The position numbers were made by a program, and so were the translations under genes. Positions 53,880 through 62,794 of a stretch of DNA of 64,000 nucleotides are shown piece after piece. The stretch comes from Alphaproteobacteria bacterium (GTDB lineage: Bacteria > Pseudomonadota > Alphaproteobacteria > JAEULC01): positions 1 through 64,000 of the forward strand of contig JAKLKW010000004.1 in assembly GCA_023150455.1 (NCBI GenBank). The letters are read 5' to 3'. Position 1 is the stretch's first letter. Each line of letters starts with the position of its first letter. The notes under the pieces are model-generated. The model made no database searches and was not told where the DNA came from. It worked only from the letters and a program-made list of their open reading frames with translations.

Positions 53880-54914
53880 ATGAACGCCATGCCCCTGACC
53901 GCCGCCGCGAACCGCGGCGCCGCCATCGCGGCGCCGGTGCTGGTCGAGGTCACGCGCGGCGGCATGGTCGAGAGCCGCCATGCCGGCACCGTCGCCGTGG
54001 TCGATGCCAAGGGCAAGACGGTCCTTGCCTGCGGCGACATCGCCCAGCCCGTCTATCCGCGCTCGGCCATCAAGCCGATCCAGGCCCTGCCGCTGATCGA
54101 ATCGGGCGCGGCCGAGCGCTACAGGCTGGGCGACGCCGAGATCGCGCTGGCCTGCGCCTCGCACGGCGGCGAGCCGCGCCATGTCGCGACGGTGCTGACC
54201 TGGCTCGGACGCATCGGCTGCACGGTCGACGACCTGGAATGCGGCGGCCATCCGCCGAGCCACGAGGCCTCGGCCGAGGCGCTCTATCGCGGCGACGGCG
54301 TGGTGACGCCGCTGCACAACAACTGCTCGGGCAAGCACACCGGCTTCCTGTCGCTGGCGAAGCATCGCGGCTGGCCGACGCGCGGCTACATCAACGAAGA
54401 GCATCCCGTGCAGCAGATCGTGCTGCGGGCGCTGGCCGAGCTCGGCGGCGCCGACCTCGCCCGCGGCGCGCGCGGCATCGACGGGTGCGGCATTCCCGTC
54501 GTCGGCATGCCGATCGAGCGCCTGGCGCTGGCCATGGCGCGCTTCGCCGATCCCGGCGGCCTGCCGGACGAGCGCGTCGCGGCGATCAAGCGCATCCGCG
54601 CGGCCATGGCGAAGGAGCCGTTCATGGTCGCCGGCACCGGCCGCTTCTGCACCCGCGTCATGAGCACGCTCGGCGCGGCGGCGATGGTCAAGACCGGCGC
54701 CGAGGGCGTCTACATGGCCGCGCTGCCGACGCTCGGATACGGCATCTGCCTCAAGATCGCCGACGGGGCGTCGCGCGCCTCGCAGGTGGCGCTCGCCGCG
54801 GTGCTCGACCGGCTCGGCATCGAGGGCGCGCGGGAGCTGGCCGAGACGCCGCTCAAGAACGTCGCCGGCCGCCCGGTCGGAGTCGTGCGGCCCGCCGGCG
54901 ATCTGCCGTTCTGA
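53880..54914 (+). CDS. Asparaginase, rhizobial (AnsA/PF06089) type
   Basis: A 344-residue protein. VYPRSAIKPIQALPL with Ser and Lys of the catalytic centre, CASHGGEPRH, HNNCSGKHTGFL and GTGRFCTRVM are the conserved blocks of the thermolabile rhizobial L-asparaginase family, unrelated to the E. coli enzymes. Two cysteines in these blocks bind zinc in the known structure. Cytosolic. ATG 53880 has GAGG upstream. Confidence 0.9.
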   Translation: MNAMPLTAAANRGAAIAAPVLVEVTRGGMVESRHAGTVAVVDAKGKTVLACGDIAQPVYPRSAIKPIQALPLIESGAAERYRLGDAEIALACASHGGEPRHVATVLTWLGRIGCTVDDLECGGHPPSHEASAEALYRGDGVVTPLHNNCSGKHTGFLSLAKHRGWPTRGYINEEHPVQQIVLRALAELGGADLARGARGIDGCGIPVVGMPIERLALAMARFADPGGLPDERVAAIKRIRAAMAKEPFMVAGTGRFCTRVMSTLGAAAMVKTGAEGVYMAALPTLGYGICLKIADGASRASQVALAAVLDRLGIEGARELAETPLKNVAGRPVGVVRPAGDLPF

Positions 54915-54919
54915 CGCCG

Positions 54920-55885
54920 ATGCGCGCCGCGGTCGTCCGCCAATGGGGCTCGATCGAGCCGGGCGAGCTGCCCGAACCGGCAGCTGGGCCGGGCGAGGTC
55001 GTGATCCAGGTCGAGGCCGCCGGCGTCAATTTCGCCGACACGCTGCTGGTCGCCGGCAAGTACCAGGAGAAGCCGCCCTTCCCTTTCAGCCCCGGGCTCG
55101 AGGCGGCCGGAACGGTGCTCCGGTGCGGCGCCGGCGTCGGGCGCGTGAAGCCGGGCGACCGGGTGCTGGCGATGCTCGATCGCGGCGGCTTCGCCGAGCG
55201 CGCCGTCGCGAAGGAAAGCGACGTCTATGTCACGCCGGCGGGCATGGACGCGGCAACGGCTGCCGGCTTCCCCGTCACCTACGGCACGGCGCATTGCGTG
55301 CTGTGCTGGTATCTGCGCGTGCAGCCGGGCGAGACGCTGGTCGTGCACGGCGCCGGCGGCGGCGTCGGCCTCGCCACGGTCGAATGCGGCAAGGTGCTCG
55401 GCGCCACGGTGATCGCGACGGCCGGCTCCGACGACAAGCTGGCGCTGGCGCGCGCGCACGGCGCCGACCACGGCATCAACTATGCGCGCGAGGATCTGCG
55501 TACGCGGATCAAGGAGCTGACCGGCGGCCGAGGCGCCGACGCGGTATTCGATCCCGTCGGCGGCGACGCGTTCGACGCCTCGCTGCGCTCGACCGCCTGG
55601 GGCGGACGCATCGCGGTGATCGGCTTCGCCTCGGGCAAGGTGCCGCAGATCCCCGCCAACATCCTCCTCGTGAAGAACATCACCGTGCACGGCGTCTACT
55701 GGGGCGCGCATCGCAAGCATCGGCCCGAGAAGATGCCGGAGGAGTTCGCCGAGCTGTTCCGATGGTACACGGAGGGGAAGCTCGAGCCGCATGTCTCGCA
55801 TCGCTTCCCGCTGGCCGAGGCGAAGCGGGCGCTCGAGCTGCTGACCACGCGCAAGGCCCAGGGCAAGGTCGTGGTGGTGATGTGA
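54920..55885 (+). CDS. NADPH:quinone reductase-like MDR protein
   Basis: A 321-residue zinc-free medium-chain reductase. ALRxxxxG-type start is replaced by MRAAVVRQWG; NFADTLLVAGKYQ, GAGGGVGLATVE (cofactor loop) and FASGKVPQIPANILLVKN are family motifs. Reduces quinones or enones with NADPH. Five bases after the asparaginase stop and overlapping the methyltransferase start, so the three are one transcription unit. Confidence 0.9.
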   Translation: MRAAVVRQWGSIEPGELPEPAAGPGEVVIQVEAAGVNFADTLLVAGKYQEKPPFPFSPGLEAAGTVLRCGAGVGRVKPGDRVLAMLDRGGFAERAVAKESDVYVTPAGMDAATAAGFPVTYGTAHCVLCWYLRVQPGETLVVHGAGGGVGLATVECGKVLGATVIATAGSDDKLALARAHGADHGINYAREDLRTRIKELTGGRGADAVFDPVGGDAFDASLRSTAWGGRIAVIGFASGKVPQIPANILLVKNITVHGVYWGAHRKHRPEKMPEEFAELFRWYTEGKLEPHVSHRFPLAEAKRALELLTTRKAQGKVVVVM

Positions 55886-57144
55886 GCGAGCCGGCCAGTT
55901 TGGACCCGGTCCAGGCGCAGTACGAGGCCTATCCCTATCCCGCGCGCGATCCGCGCGACGAAGCCAAGCGTCTCGTCATCGGCTCGCCGAGCGACCTGCG
56001 CGAGGTCGACCACTACCTGTTTGGCGGCAAGCGCGACTGGTCGCGCCCGTTCCGCGCGCTGGTCGCCGGCGGCGGCACCGGCGACGCGCTGGTGATGCTG
56101 GCGCAGCACCTGGCCGACCGGCACTGCCCGGCCGAGCTGCACTATCTCGACCTGTCCGACGCGGCGCGGCGCATCGCCGAGGCGCGCATCGAGGCGCGCG
56201 GCCTCGGGCGCCTCGTGACGTTCCATCACGGCTCGCTGCTCGGCCTCGCGGCGGCGGCGCCGGGACCCTACGACTACATCGACTGCTGCGGCGTGCTGCA
56301 TCACCTCGATGACCCGCGGGCCGGCCTGAGGGTGCTCGCGGCTTCGCTTGCGCCCGGCGGCGGCATGGGCCTGATGGTCTACGGCGCGCTCGGCCGCACC
56401 GGCGTCTACGACGCGCAAGAGATGCTGCGCACGCTGGCCGCCGGCGCGCCGGACCGCGAGCGGCTCACCGTCGCGCGCGCGCTGATCCGCGAATTGCCGC
56501 CGACCAACCGGCTCAGGCGCAATGCGCTGGTCGGCGACCACCTCGCCGGCGGCGACGCCGGCCTCTACGACCTGCTGCTGCACGCGCGCGACCGCGCCTA
56601 TCGCGTGCCCGAGCTGGCGGCGATGATCGACGCCGCCGGGCTCGCGATCGTCGCCTTCATCGAGCCGGCGCGCTACGAGCCCGCGACGTACCTCAACGAC
56701 CGCGACCTGCTCGAGCGCCTCGGGCCGCTCGGGGCCGTCGAGCGCGCCGCCTTCGCCGAGCTGCTCGCCGGCAACCTCAAGACCCATGTCTGCTACGTCG
56801 CGGCCAGGGACCGCGCGGCGACGGCGGCGGCGCGGGCGGACGATCCGGCGGCGGTGCCGGTCGCGCGTGACGTCGACTTCGCCGCCATCGCGCGCGGCAT
56901 GGTGTCGGGCAGCCCGGTGCTGTCCGCCAGCTTCGACGGGCTGACGCTGCGGCTCAAGCTGCCGCGCCTCGCCACCGCGATCCTCGCGCGCATCGACGGA
57001 AAGCGCAGCCTCGGCGAGATCCACCGCGCCGTGGCCGAGACGGCGGCGCCGGGCTTGGCGTGGGACGATTTCCTCGCCGAGTTCCGAGTGCTCTACGCCG
57101 CCTTCAACGGCGTCAACCGGATGCTGCTGCGCGTGCCGGGCTGA
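55882..57144 (+). CDS. SAM-dependent methyltransferase with C-terminal domain
   Basis: A 420-residue class I methyltransferase. YEAYPYPARDPRDE opens the protein; the SAM loop is VAGGGTGDAL, then YLDLS and CCGVLHHLDDP. The C-terminal ~80 residues (LKLPRLATAILARIDGKRSLGEI) look like a small winged or PqqD-like domain. GTG start overlaps the previous stop. Methyl acceptor not known; YPYP-type proteins are often peptide or small-molecule modifiers. Confidence 0.83.
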   Translation: MSEPASLDPVQAQYEAYPYPARDPRDEAKRLVIGSPSDLREVDHYLFGGKRDWSRPFRALVAGGGTGDALVMLAQHLADRHCPAELHYLDLSDAARRIAEARIEARGLGRLVTFHHGSLLGLAAAAPGPYDYIDCCGVLHHLDDPRAGLRVLAASLAPGGGMGLMVYGALGRTGVYDAQEMLRTLAAGAPDRERLTVARALIRELPPTNRLRRNALVGDHLAGGDAGLYDLLLHARDRAYRVPELAAMIDAAGLAIVAFIEPARYEPATYLNDRDLLERLGPLGAVERAAFAELLAGNLKTHVCYVAARDRAATAAARADDPAAVPVARDVDFAAIARGMVSGSPVLSASFDGLTLRLKLPRLATAILARIDGKRSLGEIHRAVAETAAPGLAWDDFLAEFRVLYAAFNGVNRMLLRVPG

Positions 57145-57778
57145 CTGCCTCGCCGCGCGCGACGGCCTGCGCCCAGGGCAGGAACCCGTCGAGAAAGCGC
57201 GTGGTCGCCGGCATGAAATGGCTGCCGTGGTGGTAGAACGGGTCGAGCGTGCTGACGATCAGCCGGCCCTTCGTGCTGACGCGGTCGTCGTACAACAGGC
57301 AGCCGCCGTCGTCGCGGCCGCCGGGCTCGGGCGGCACCACCATCAGCGCCTCGGCGCCCGGCGGCGGACGCAGCACGCCGTGGAAATGCCAGATCGTCGC
57401 GGCGGGATCGACGAAGCGGAACAGCTCGTGGTCCGGGCGGACCACGCGCTGCGCCGGCGTCGCTCCCTGCTGGCGCCACCACCAGAAATTGGTCGGGCGA
57501 AACGTCCAGTCGACGCCCGGGACCCAGGCATGGGCCTGCGTCTCGGCAAAGACCACCAGCGTGCCGCCGCGCGCAAGATGGCCGAGCAGCAGCGGGCGAT
57601 GCCGGCGCAGCAGGGACGGGTTCAGCCGGTCGGGCACGATCAGCACGCCGACGCCGTCGAGGTCGCCCGGTTTCAGATCGGGCGCGTAGATCACGCGCTC
57701 GAAGCGGTCGCGGTAGCGCGCGCCCAGGATCGCCTCGGCGTGGTAGTAGGTGCCGCCGTGCAGGATCGCGAGGCTCAT
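57113..57778 (-). CDS. Amidotransferase-like protein B in ABC operon
   Basis: A 221-residue protein with a Rossmann-like beginning (MSLAILHGGTYYHAEAIL) and LIVPDRLNPSLLRRH, GGTLVVFAET. This resembles the ThuA/GATase-like fold, without a visible Cys nucleophile (LVVFAETQAH). The C-terminal half has a WHFHG and HHGSHFMP His-rich pair. Function unknown. It overlaps the related gene by ATGA and ends 32 bases into the convergent methyltransferase. Confidence 0.7.
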   Translation of the reverse strand: MSLAILHGGTYYHAEAILGARYRDRFERVIYAPDLKPGDLDGVGVLIVPDRLNPSLLRRHRPLLLGHLARGGTLVVFAETQAHAWVPGVDWTFRPTNFWWWRQQGATPAQRVVRPDHELFRFVDPAATIWHFHGVLRPPPGAEALMVVPPEPGGRDDGGCLLYDDRVSTKGRLIVSTLDPFYHHGSHFMPATTRFLDGFLPWAQAVARGEAVSPARAAASG

Positions 57779-58386
57779 GCGTCTGCCCCCGCGCCGATCC
57801 ACGCGAACAGCTGCGGGATCATCCGCTCGGCGCTGTTGCCGGCGCCGAGATACGTCCACAGGTCGTTGCCGCCGTGGAACAGCACGCGGCCGCGCCCGAG
57901 CGCGTAGCTGAAATCGAGCGGAAGGCGCCTGGGCCCCAGGCTGTGGATCACCGTGGCGCCGGCCGGCGGCCGGTGCCAGCCGCGCCCGTAGAACCCCGCG
58001 ACGCCGCGCCGGAACGTCAGGTCCTGCGGCGCGACGCCGCGCCAGACCGGGTGCTCGCGCTCGCGCCGCACCTCGAGGTCGGCGACGCGATAGTCGGGGA
58101 TCGGCTGGAAATGGTCGAGCCCGGAAAGGAACGGCCAGGCGACGTGGCCGCTCGCCAGCACGGTGCCGCCGGCGCGCACGAAGGCCTCGATGCGATCGCG
58201 CCGCCCGGACAGATAGAGCTGATCGCAATGCATCGAGACCAGGAGCGCGCGGAAATCGTCAAGCGTGACCCTGTCGAAGTCATACATGCCGACGGTCATG
58301 ATCCGCGGCCCGACATCGGGCCGGCGGATCATGTCCGGGACGCCGGACTCGGGCTGCTCGCAGTCGATCAGCAGCGTGTCGATCAT
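57775..58386 (-). CDS. Amidotransferase-like protein A in ABC operon
   Basis: A 203-residue protein. LLIDCEQPESG begins the fold; FRALLVSMHCDQLYLSG and AGGTVLASGHVAWPF lie where ThuA/class I GATase proteins have the elbow, and LGRGRVLFHGGNDLWTYLG closes the sheet. A cysteine (MHCDQ) sits near the place of a nucleophile, but I cannot confirm. It overlaps the binding-protein gene by four bases and protein B by four. Confidence 0.7.
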   Translation of the reverse strand: MIDTLLIDCEQPESGVPDMIRRPDVGPRIMTVGMYDFDRVTLDDFRALLVSMHCDQLYLSGRRDRIEAFVRAGGTVLASGHVAWPFLSGLDHFQPIPDYRVADLEVRREREHPVWRGVAPQDLTFRRGVAGFYGRGWHRPPAGATVIHSLGPRRLPLDFSYALGRGRVLFHGGNDLWTYLGAGNSAERMIPQLFAWIGAGADA

Positions 58387-59345
58387 CGCTGCCGGAACGC
58401 CATCGGGTGCACCAGGTCCTTGCGGATGTCGATGCGACGCTCGATCATCCGGCTTTCCAGCATGAAGTCCTGGTCCGCGTTCAGGTTGGCGATGTCCGCA
58501 TCGGTCATGACCGGCGAGAAGTCGTACCAGGCGAGCATGCGCGCGGCGTCGGCGAGCGAGATCTTCTGCTCCTCGGCGGCGAGCTTCAGCGCCTCGGCCC
58601 GGTTCCTGGCGACGAAGTCGACGGCGTCGCGGTGGACGGCGAGGAAACGCTCGACCTGCGCCGGATGCTTGTCGAGGAAGGCCTTGTTGACGGCGATCAC
58701 CGTGGTAGGTTGGATCAGGCCCTTGCCCGAGGCGATAACCTTGCCGCCCGCCGCCTCGACCGCCAGCGAGTGGTTGCCGGCGAGGGTCGCCGCGTCGACC
58801 TTGCCGGCCAGGAGCGCGGCGCGCGCGGCCGGCAGGTCCATGTTGATGTAGCTGACGTCGGCCAGCGTCATGCGCCTCGACGCCAGCGCCGCGACCAGGA
58901 GCTGGTTCAGCGTGGTGCCCTTCGGCCCGGCGACGGTCTTTCCCTTCAGGCTCTCGATGGTGGCCGGGCCCTTGGCTAGGCTCATGACGAAGAAAGCCTC
59001 GGCATTGCGGCTGTAGGCCGCGACGATCACCACCTCGGCGCCGTTGGCGCGGCCGATGATGGCCGAGGTCCCGCCCAGCACGCCGGCGATGTCGAGCGAG
59101 CCGGCGGCGAGCGCCTGCACCTGCTTGGCGCCCGAGGTGATTTCGGGCAGCTCGACCTTGATGCCGTCGGCGGCGAAGGCCTTTTCCAGCATGCCGGTGC
59201 GCTGCATCACGATCGACGGCACGTTGAACGGCGACGTCACGTGCGACACGACGACCTTCGCCGGCTTTCCTTCGGCGTGGGCCACCGGGGCGCCGAGGCA
59301 CAGGACGGCGGCCGTCGCCGCCAGAAGTCGGAATGGCGTCTTCAT
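58383..59345 (-). CDS. ABC substrate-binding protein, NMT1/SsuA type
   Basis: A 320-residue periplasmic protein; signal peptide ends APVAHAEG. VTSPFNVPSIVMQRTGML, then SLKGKTVAGPKGTTLNQLL and PAQVERFLAVHRDA are characteristic of the nitrate/taurine/pyrimidine-precursor binding family. It overlaps the ATPase by four bases. Substrate unknown. Confidence 0.88.
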   Translation of the reverse strand: MKTPFRLLAATAAVLCLGAPVAHAEGKPAKVVVSHVTSPFNVPSIVMQRTGMLEKAFAADGIKVELPEITSGAKQVQALAAGSLDIAGVLGGTSAIIGRANGAEVVIVAAYSRNAEAFFVMSLAKGPATIESLKGKTVAGPKGTTLNQLLVAALASRRMTLADVSYINMDLPAARAALLAGKVDAATLAGNHSLAVEAAGGKVIASGKGLIQPTTVIAVNKAFLDKHPAQVERFLAVHRDAVDFVARNRAEALKLAAEEQKISLADAARMLAWYDFSPVMTDADIANLNADQDFMLESRMIERRIDIRKDLVHPMAFRQR

Positions 59346-60118
59346 TGCAGGGTCCTTTCGTTTGAATGCGATTCCGTGATGGTGTCGATCAGCCGCTCGC
59401 GCAGCGCGACGACGTTGATATCCTCCGGCCGGCGCGGATAGGCGAGCGGCACCGCGACTTCCGCGACCAGGCGGCCTGCACGCATGACCAGCACCCGCTC
59501 GGCCAGCAGCACGGCCTCCTCGACGTCGTGGGTGACGAACAGGACGGTGCGCCGGCGCTCCGCGCCGAGCCAAAGCTGGACCAGCTCGCGCTGCAGCGCC
59601 CGGCGCGTGAAGGCGTCGAGCGCGCCGAACGGCTCGTCCATCAGCAGCACGTCGGGATCGAGGCAAAGCGCCCGCGCCAGCGCCACGCGCTGCGCCATTC
59701 CGCCCGAAAGCTGGTGCGGCAGCGCGTCGGCGAAGGCGGAAAGCTCGACGAGCTCCAGCAGGCGCGCCACGGCCTGCTCGACGCCGGCGCGGTCGGGTGC
59801 GTCCATCATGCCGAAGCCCACGTTCTGGCGCACGGTCAGCCAGGGCATCAGCCGCGGCTCCTGGAACACCATGGCCGCGCGCGCGGGGCGGCCGCCGGGG
59901 CGGCCCCAGCGGAACGTGCCGCCGTCCGGCTGCTCGAGGCCCGCGACGGTCCGCAGCAGCGTGGTCTTGCCGCAGCCGCTGCGGCCGACCAGGGCCACGA
60001 ACTCGCCCGGACGGCAGGCGAGCGACAGGCGGTCGATGGCCAGCACGTCGCGGCCCCGCAGCGCGTAGCGCTTGGTGATCGCCTCCAGCGCGAAGGCGGC
60101 CGGCTCAGCCGCGGCCAA
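59342..60118 (-). CDS. ABC ATPase, NrtD/SsuB type
   Basis: A 258-residue ATPase: Walker A GRSGCGKT, Q-loop VFQEPRLMPW, LSGGMAQRVALARAL signature, Walker B LLMDEPFGALD and switch His THDVEEA. TTG start overlapping the permease 3' end by 14 bases, with AGGAG eight bases upstream. Group typical for nitrate, sulfonate, taurine and related importers. Confidence 0.92.
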   Translation of the reverse strand: MAAAEPAAFALEAITKRYALRGRDVLAIDRLSLACRPGEFVALVGRSGCGKTTLLRTVAGLEQPDGGTFRWGRPGGRPARAAMVFQEPRLMPWLTVRQNVGFGMMDAPDRAGVEQAVARLLELVELSAFADALPHQLSGGMAQRVALARALCLDPDVLLMDEPFGALDAFTRRALQRELVQLWLGAERRRTVLFVTHDVEEAVLLAERVLVMRAGRLVAEVAVPLAYPRRPEDINVVALRERLIDTITESHSNERTLQ

Positions 60119-60968
60119 GGTTCAGCTCCTGCCTGACCCAGGGCACCAGCCGGCGCGTCAGCGCGAGCGCCAGCGTGTCGAAGGCGAGGCCCATCAGCCC
60201 AATCGTGACGATGCCGACGAAGATGATGTCGGTGCGCGCCAGCATCTCGGCGTCGAGGATCATGAAGCCGAGGCCGGCGGAAGCAGCGATCAACTCGGCC
60301 CCGACCAGGGCGCGCCAGCAGTAGCCCAGCGCCAGGCGCAGGCCGACGATGATCGCCGGCGTGGCGGCGGGCACCACGATGCGGCCGATGATCGCGCGCC
60401 GCGAGAAGCCGCAGATGCGCCCGACCTCGATCAGCTTCGGGTCGCATTGCGTGATGCCGCCGAGCGTGCCGAGGAACAGCGGGAAGAACGCGGCGAGCAC
60501 GATGACGGCGACCTTCGACGCCTCGCCGATGCCGAACCACAGGATCAGCAGCGGCACCAGGCCGAGCGGCGGGACGTGGCGGAGGAACTCGAGCGGCGGC
60601 AGCAGCAGCGCGCGCGCCGGCGCCAGCGCCGCGATGATGGTCGCGAGCGGAATCGCCAGCAGCACCGCGAGCGCGAAGCCGGCGGCCACGCGCACGAAGC
60701 TGACGGCGAGATGACCGATAAGCGTGCCGTCGGCAACCAGGCGCGTCCCTGTTTCGAGGACGGCGAGCGGCGCGGGCAACAGGAAGGGCGTGGTCAGCCC
60801 GGCGGCGCTGGCGGCGGCCCACAGGCCGACCAGCATGGCGAAGGACAGCCACGAGCGGAGCCGGCCGACCGCGACATGCCCGGCCGGCGCGCAGGCCAGC
60901 AGCGCCACCGCGCCGCGCAGCAAGCGCGACCAACGGGTCGTTGGCTTGGGAATGACGGTTGCAGACAC
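60105..60968 (-). CDS. ABC permease, NrtB/SsuC type
   Basis: A 287-residue membrane protein with about six segments. EFLRHVPPLGLVPLLILWFG is split as EFLRHVPPLG and LLILWFG; GLRLALGYCWRALVGAELI (GLRLALGYCW) is the EAA-like loop. GTG 60968 is chosen since a promoter places the transcript start at about this base; homologues begin near here. A frame extending to 61070 has a non-conserved leader. Confidence 0.87.
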   Translation of the reverse strand: MSATVIPKPTTRWSRLLRGAVALLACAPAGHVAVGRLRSWLSFAMLVGLWAAASAAGLTTPFLLPAPLAVLETGTRLVADGTLIGHLAVSFVRVAAGFALAVLLAIPLATIIAALAPARALLLPPLEFLRHVPPLGLVPLLILWFGIGEASKVAVIVLAAFFPLFLGTLGGITQCDPKLIEVGRICGFSRRAIIGRIVVPAATPAIIVGLRLALGYCWRALVGAELIAASAGLGFMILDAEMLARTDIIFVGIVTIGLMGLAFDTLALALTRRLVPWVRQELNLGRG

Positions 60969-60974
60969 GCAGAG

Positions 60975-61003
60975 ATAAGAGTGCAAGTCATCTGCATTCG
61001 CAA
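60975..61003 (-). promoter_or_regulatory. Promoter of the ABC operon
   Basis: On the minus strand TTGCGA (61003-60998), 17 bases, then TCTTAT (60980-60975). Four of six bases match each sigma-70 box. The start of transcription would fall at or next to GTG 60968, implying a leaderless message. Confidence 0.4.
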
Positions 61004-61119
61004 GTTTGATCTTGCCGCACCACGGGCCGCGCGAGCTGGGGCAGTGTCGACTGCCGCGCTGGAAATCCATTAAGGCATTGTTTTTCCTAGATCTCTGTGA
61101 CGTGTGGCGGCCAGCCCTC

Positions 61120-61308
61120 TCAGCGCTGCCAGAAGCCCCGGCGCAGCTCGACCGCGACGCCGATGCGCGTCAGGCCGATATCGGCAAGCGCGTGTTTGTC
61201 CATCCGAGCCAGGGCGTGGCGCTGCGTGGCGCGGGCTGCGCGGCGCGCGAGCAGCGCGCCGAGCACGTGGCCGGGGAAGCTCTGCGAAAGTACCGAAATC
61301 GTCGCCAT
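61120..61308 (-). CDS. DUF1127 protein, first
   Basis: A 62-residue basic protein. The C-terminal RHALARMDKHALADIGLTR is the DUF1127 motif; the N-terminal VLSQSFPGHVLGALL is hydrophobic. These small Arg-rich proteins modulate RNA turnover or phosphate/carbon metabolism in alphaproteobacteria. The tail keeps LRRGFWQR, typical of the long form. Confidence 0.85.
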   Translation of the reverse strand: MATISVLSQSFPGHVLGALLARRAARATQRHALARMDKHALADIGLTRIGVAVELRRGFWQR

Positions 61309-61451
61309 GGCGAGCTTCTTTTCGCCCGAAGCGACGGCGCGACGATTGAGGGGGGAGGCCGGCCGCCCGATGCGACCGGTGTCACCCGCGGGCCCGCGCA
61401 TTTCGCCGACCCGCCATGCGCGCGGCTGAGGGCTTGATCGATTCTGCCGGT

Positions 61452-61679
61452 TCAGGCCCGCCAGAAGGGCTTGGCTGCCTCGCTCAGGGCCGCGCAGCGC
61501 GCGACGCCGATGTCTGCCAGTGCACGGTCGTCCATCTGCGCAAGGGCGCGGCGCTGGATGGCACGCTCCTGCCACGTGAGCAGCAGGTCGAGGACGCGGG
61601 AGGTCGGGCGCTTGCAGCCGAAGGTGCGGCCGAGCAGCGTGGCAGGGGCGGTCGCCGCGGGCAAGAGCATCCGGGTCAT
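61452..61679 (-). CDS. DUF1127 protein, second
   Basis: A 75-residue relative of the preceding protein with RRALAQMDDRALADIGVAR and the tail AAKPFWRA. ATG 61679 has GGAG eight bases upstream; a start ten codons further up is less likely. Divergent from the LysR gene over a 168-base gap that contains a palindrome. The two DUF1127 genes are separated by 143 bases. Confidence 0.85.
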   Translation of the reverse strand: MTRMLLPAATAPATLLGRTFGCKRPTSRVLDLLLTWQERAIQRRALAQMDDRALADIGVARCAALSEAAKPFWRA

Positions 61680-61737
61680 GGCGCAGCTCCATTCATGAAA
61701 TCGCAGCATGCAAGCCGGCGTGCCGATTTCAGGAAAA

Positions 61738-61756
61738 CTGTTTGTATGGCAAACAG
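61738..61756. promoter_or_regulatory. CTGTTTG-N5-CAAACAG operator
   Basis: A perfect 7-bp inverted repeat with five bases between arms, in the gap between a DUF1127 gene and a LysR gene. Size and T-N11-A content are right for a LysR-type site (GcvA-like), so the regulator may control both itself and the DUF1127 genes. Confidence 0.65.
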
Positions 61757-61773
61757 ATACGGGAGAGCCGGCC

Positions 61774-61803
61774 TTGCGCGCAAACGATACTTTCTCATAG
61801 AAT
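61774..61803 (+). promoter_or_regulatory. Promoter of the LysR gene
   Basis: TTGCGC (61774-61779), 18 bases, TAGAAT (61798-61803), 45 bases before the ATG. The operator palindrome ends 17 bases before the -35, in the usual LysR position. Confidence 0.5.
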
Positions 61804-61847
61804 TCCAAAGAAAAACTAATCCGATTCCGGTCCTGTCGGAGGTCCCC

Positions 61848-62786
61848 ATGGCCCGGTTCCTGCCGCCGCTCAACGCGTTGCGCGCGTTCGAGGCGGCGGC
61901 GCGGCTGCTCAGCTTCACCCGCGCGGCGGAGGAGCTGAACGTCACGCAGGCCGCGGTCAGCCACCAGATCAAGGCGCTGGAGGAGCGGCTGGGCGTCACG
62001 CTGTTCAAGCGCATGAATCGCAACCTGCTGCTGACCGATGCCGGCCAGGCCTATCTGCCGGCGGTGCGCGAAGCGTTCGACGGGCTGGCGCGCGCCACGG
62101 CGCTGCTGTTGAAGCGCGACCGGACGGGGGCGCTGACGGTCAGCGTGCTGCCGTCCTTTGCCGCGAAGTGGCTGGTGCCGCGGCTCGGCCGCTTCCGCGA
62201 CCTGCATCCCGAGATCGACGTGCGCCTGTCGACCGATCACCACATGGTCGAGCTGGGCCGCGACGACGTCGATGCGGCGATCCGCTACGGCCAGGGCGAC
62301 TATCCCGGCCTCGACTCCGTGCGCTTCCTGACCGAGGACATCTTTCCCGTCTGCAGCCCGCGCCTTCTCAAGGGCAAGCACCCGCTCAGGCGGCCGGACG
62401 ACCTGCGCTACCACACGCTGCTGCACGACGACTTCCGCATCGACTGGCGGCTGTGGCTGCTGGCCGCGGGCGTGAAGGACGTCGACCCCGACCGGGGGCC
62501 GGCCTTCACCGATTCGAGCATGGTGGTGCAGGCGGCCGTCGAAGGGCAGGGCGTGGCGCTGGCGCGCAGCGCGCTGGCGGACGTCGACCTGGCGACGGGC
62601 CGGCTGGTCAAGCCGTTCGACGTCAGCATGCCGGCGCGCTGGGCGTACTATTTCGTCTGCCCGGTGGCGACGCGCGACAACCCCAAGATCGTCGCGTTCC
62701 GCAACTGGTTGCTGGCGGAGGCCCGGAACACGGCGGGTGCCGGCGCACCGGCGGCACAGGTCGCGGTCGGCGAATCGGCGACCTGA
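61848..62786 (+). CDS. GcvA-like LysR-family regulator
   Basis: A 312-residue transcription factor. The DNA-binding domain MARFLPPLNALRAFEAAARLL, SFTRAAEELNVTQAAVSHQIK and LEERLGVTLF is of the GcvA type; the effector domain follows (VSVLPSFAAKWLVPRLGRF). Such proteins control amino-acid or beta-lactam-response genes; the target here is not certain. ATG 61848 has GGAGG upstream. Confidence 0.9.
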   Translation: MARFLPPLNALRAFEAAARLLSFTRAAEELNVTQAAVSHQIKALEERLGVTLFKRMNRNLLLTDAGQAYLPAVREAFDGLARATALLLKRDRTGALTVSVLPSFAAKWLVPRLGRFRDLHPEIDVRLSTDHHMVELGRDDVDAAIRYGQGDYPGLDSVRFLTEDIFPVCSPRLLKGKHPLRRPDDLRYHTLLHDDFRIDWRLWLLAAGVKDVDPDRGPAFTDSSMVVQAAVEGQGVALARSALADVDLATGRLVKPFDVSMPARWAYYFVCPVATRDNPKIVAFRNWLLAEARNTAGAGAPAAQVAVGESAT

Positions 62787-62794
62787 TCGCCCTC

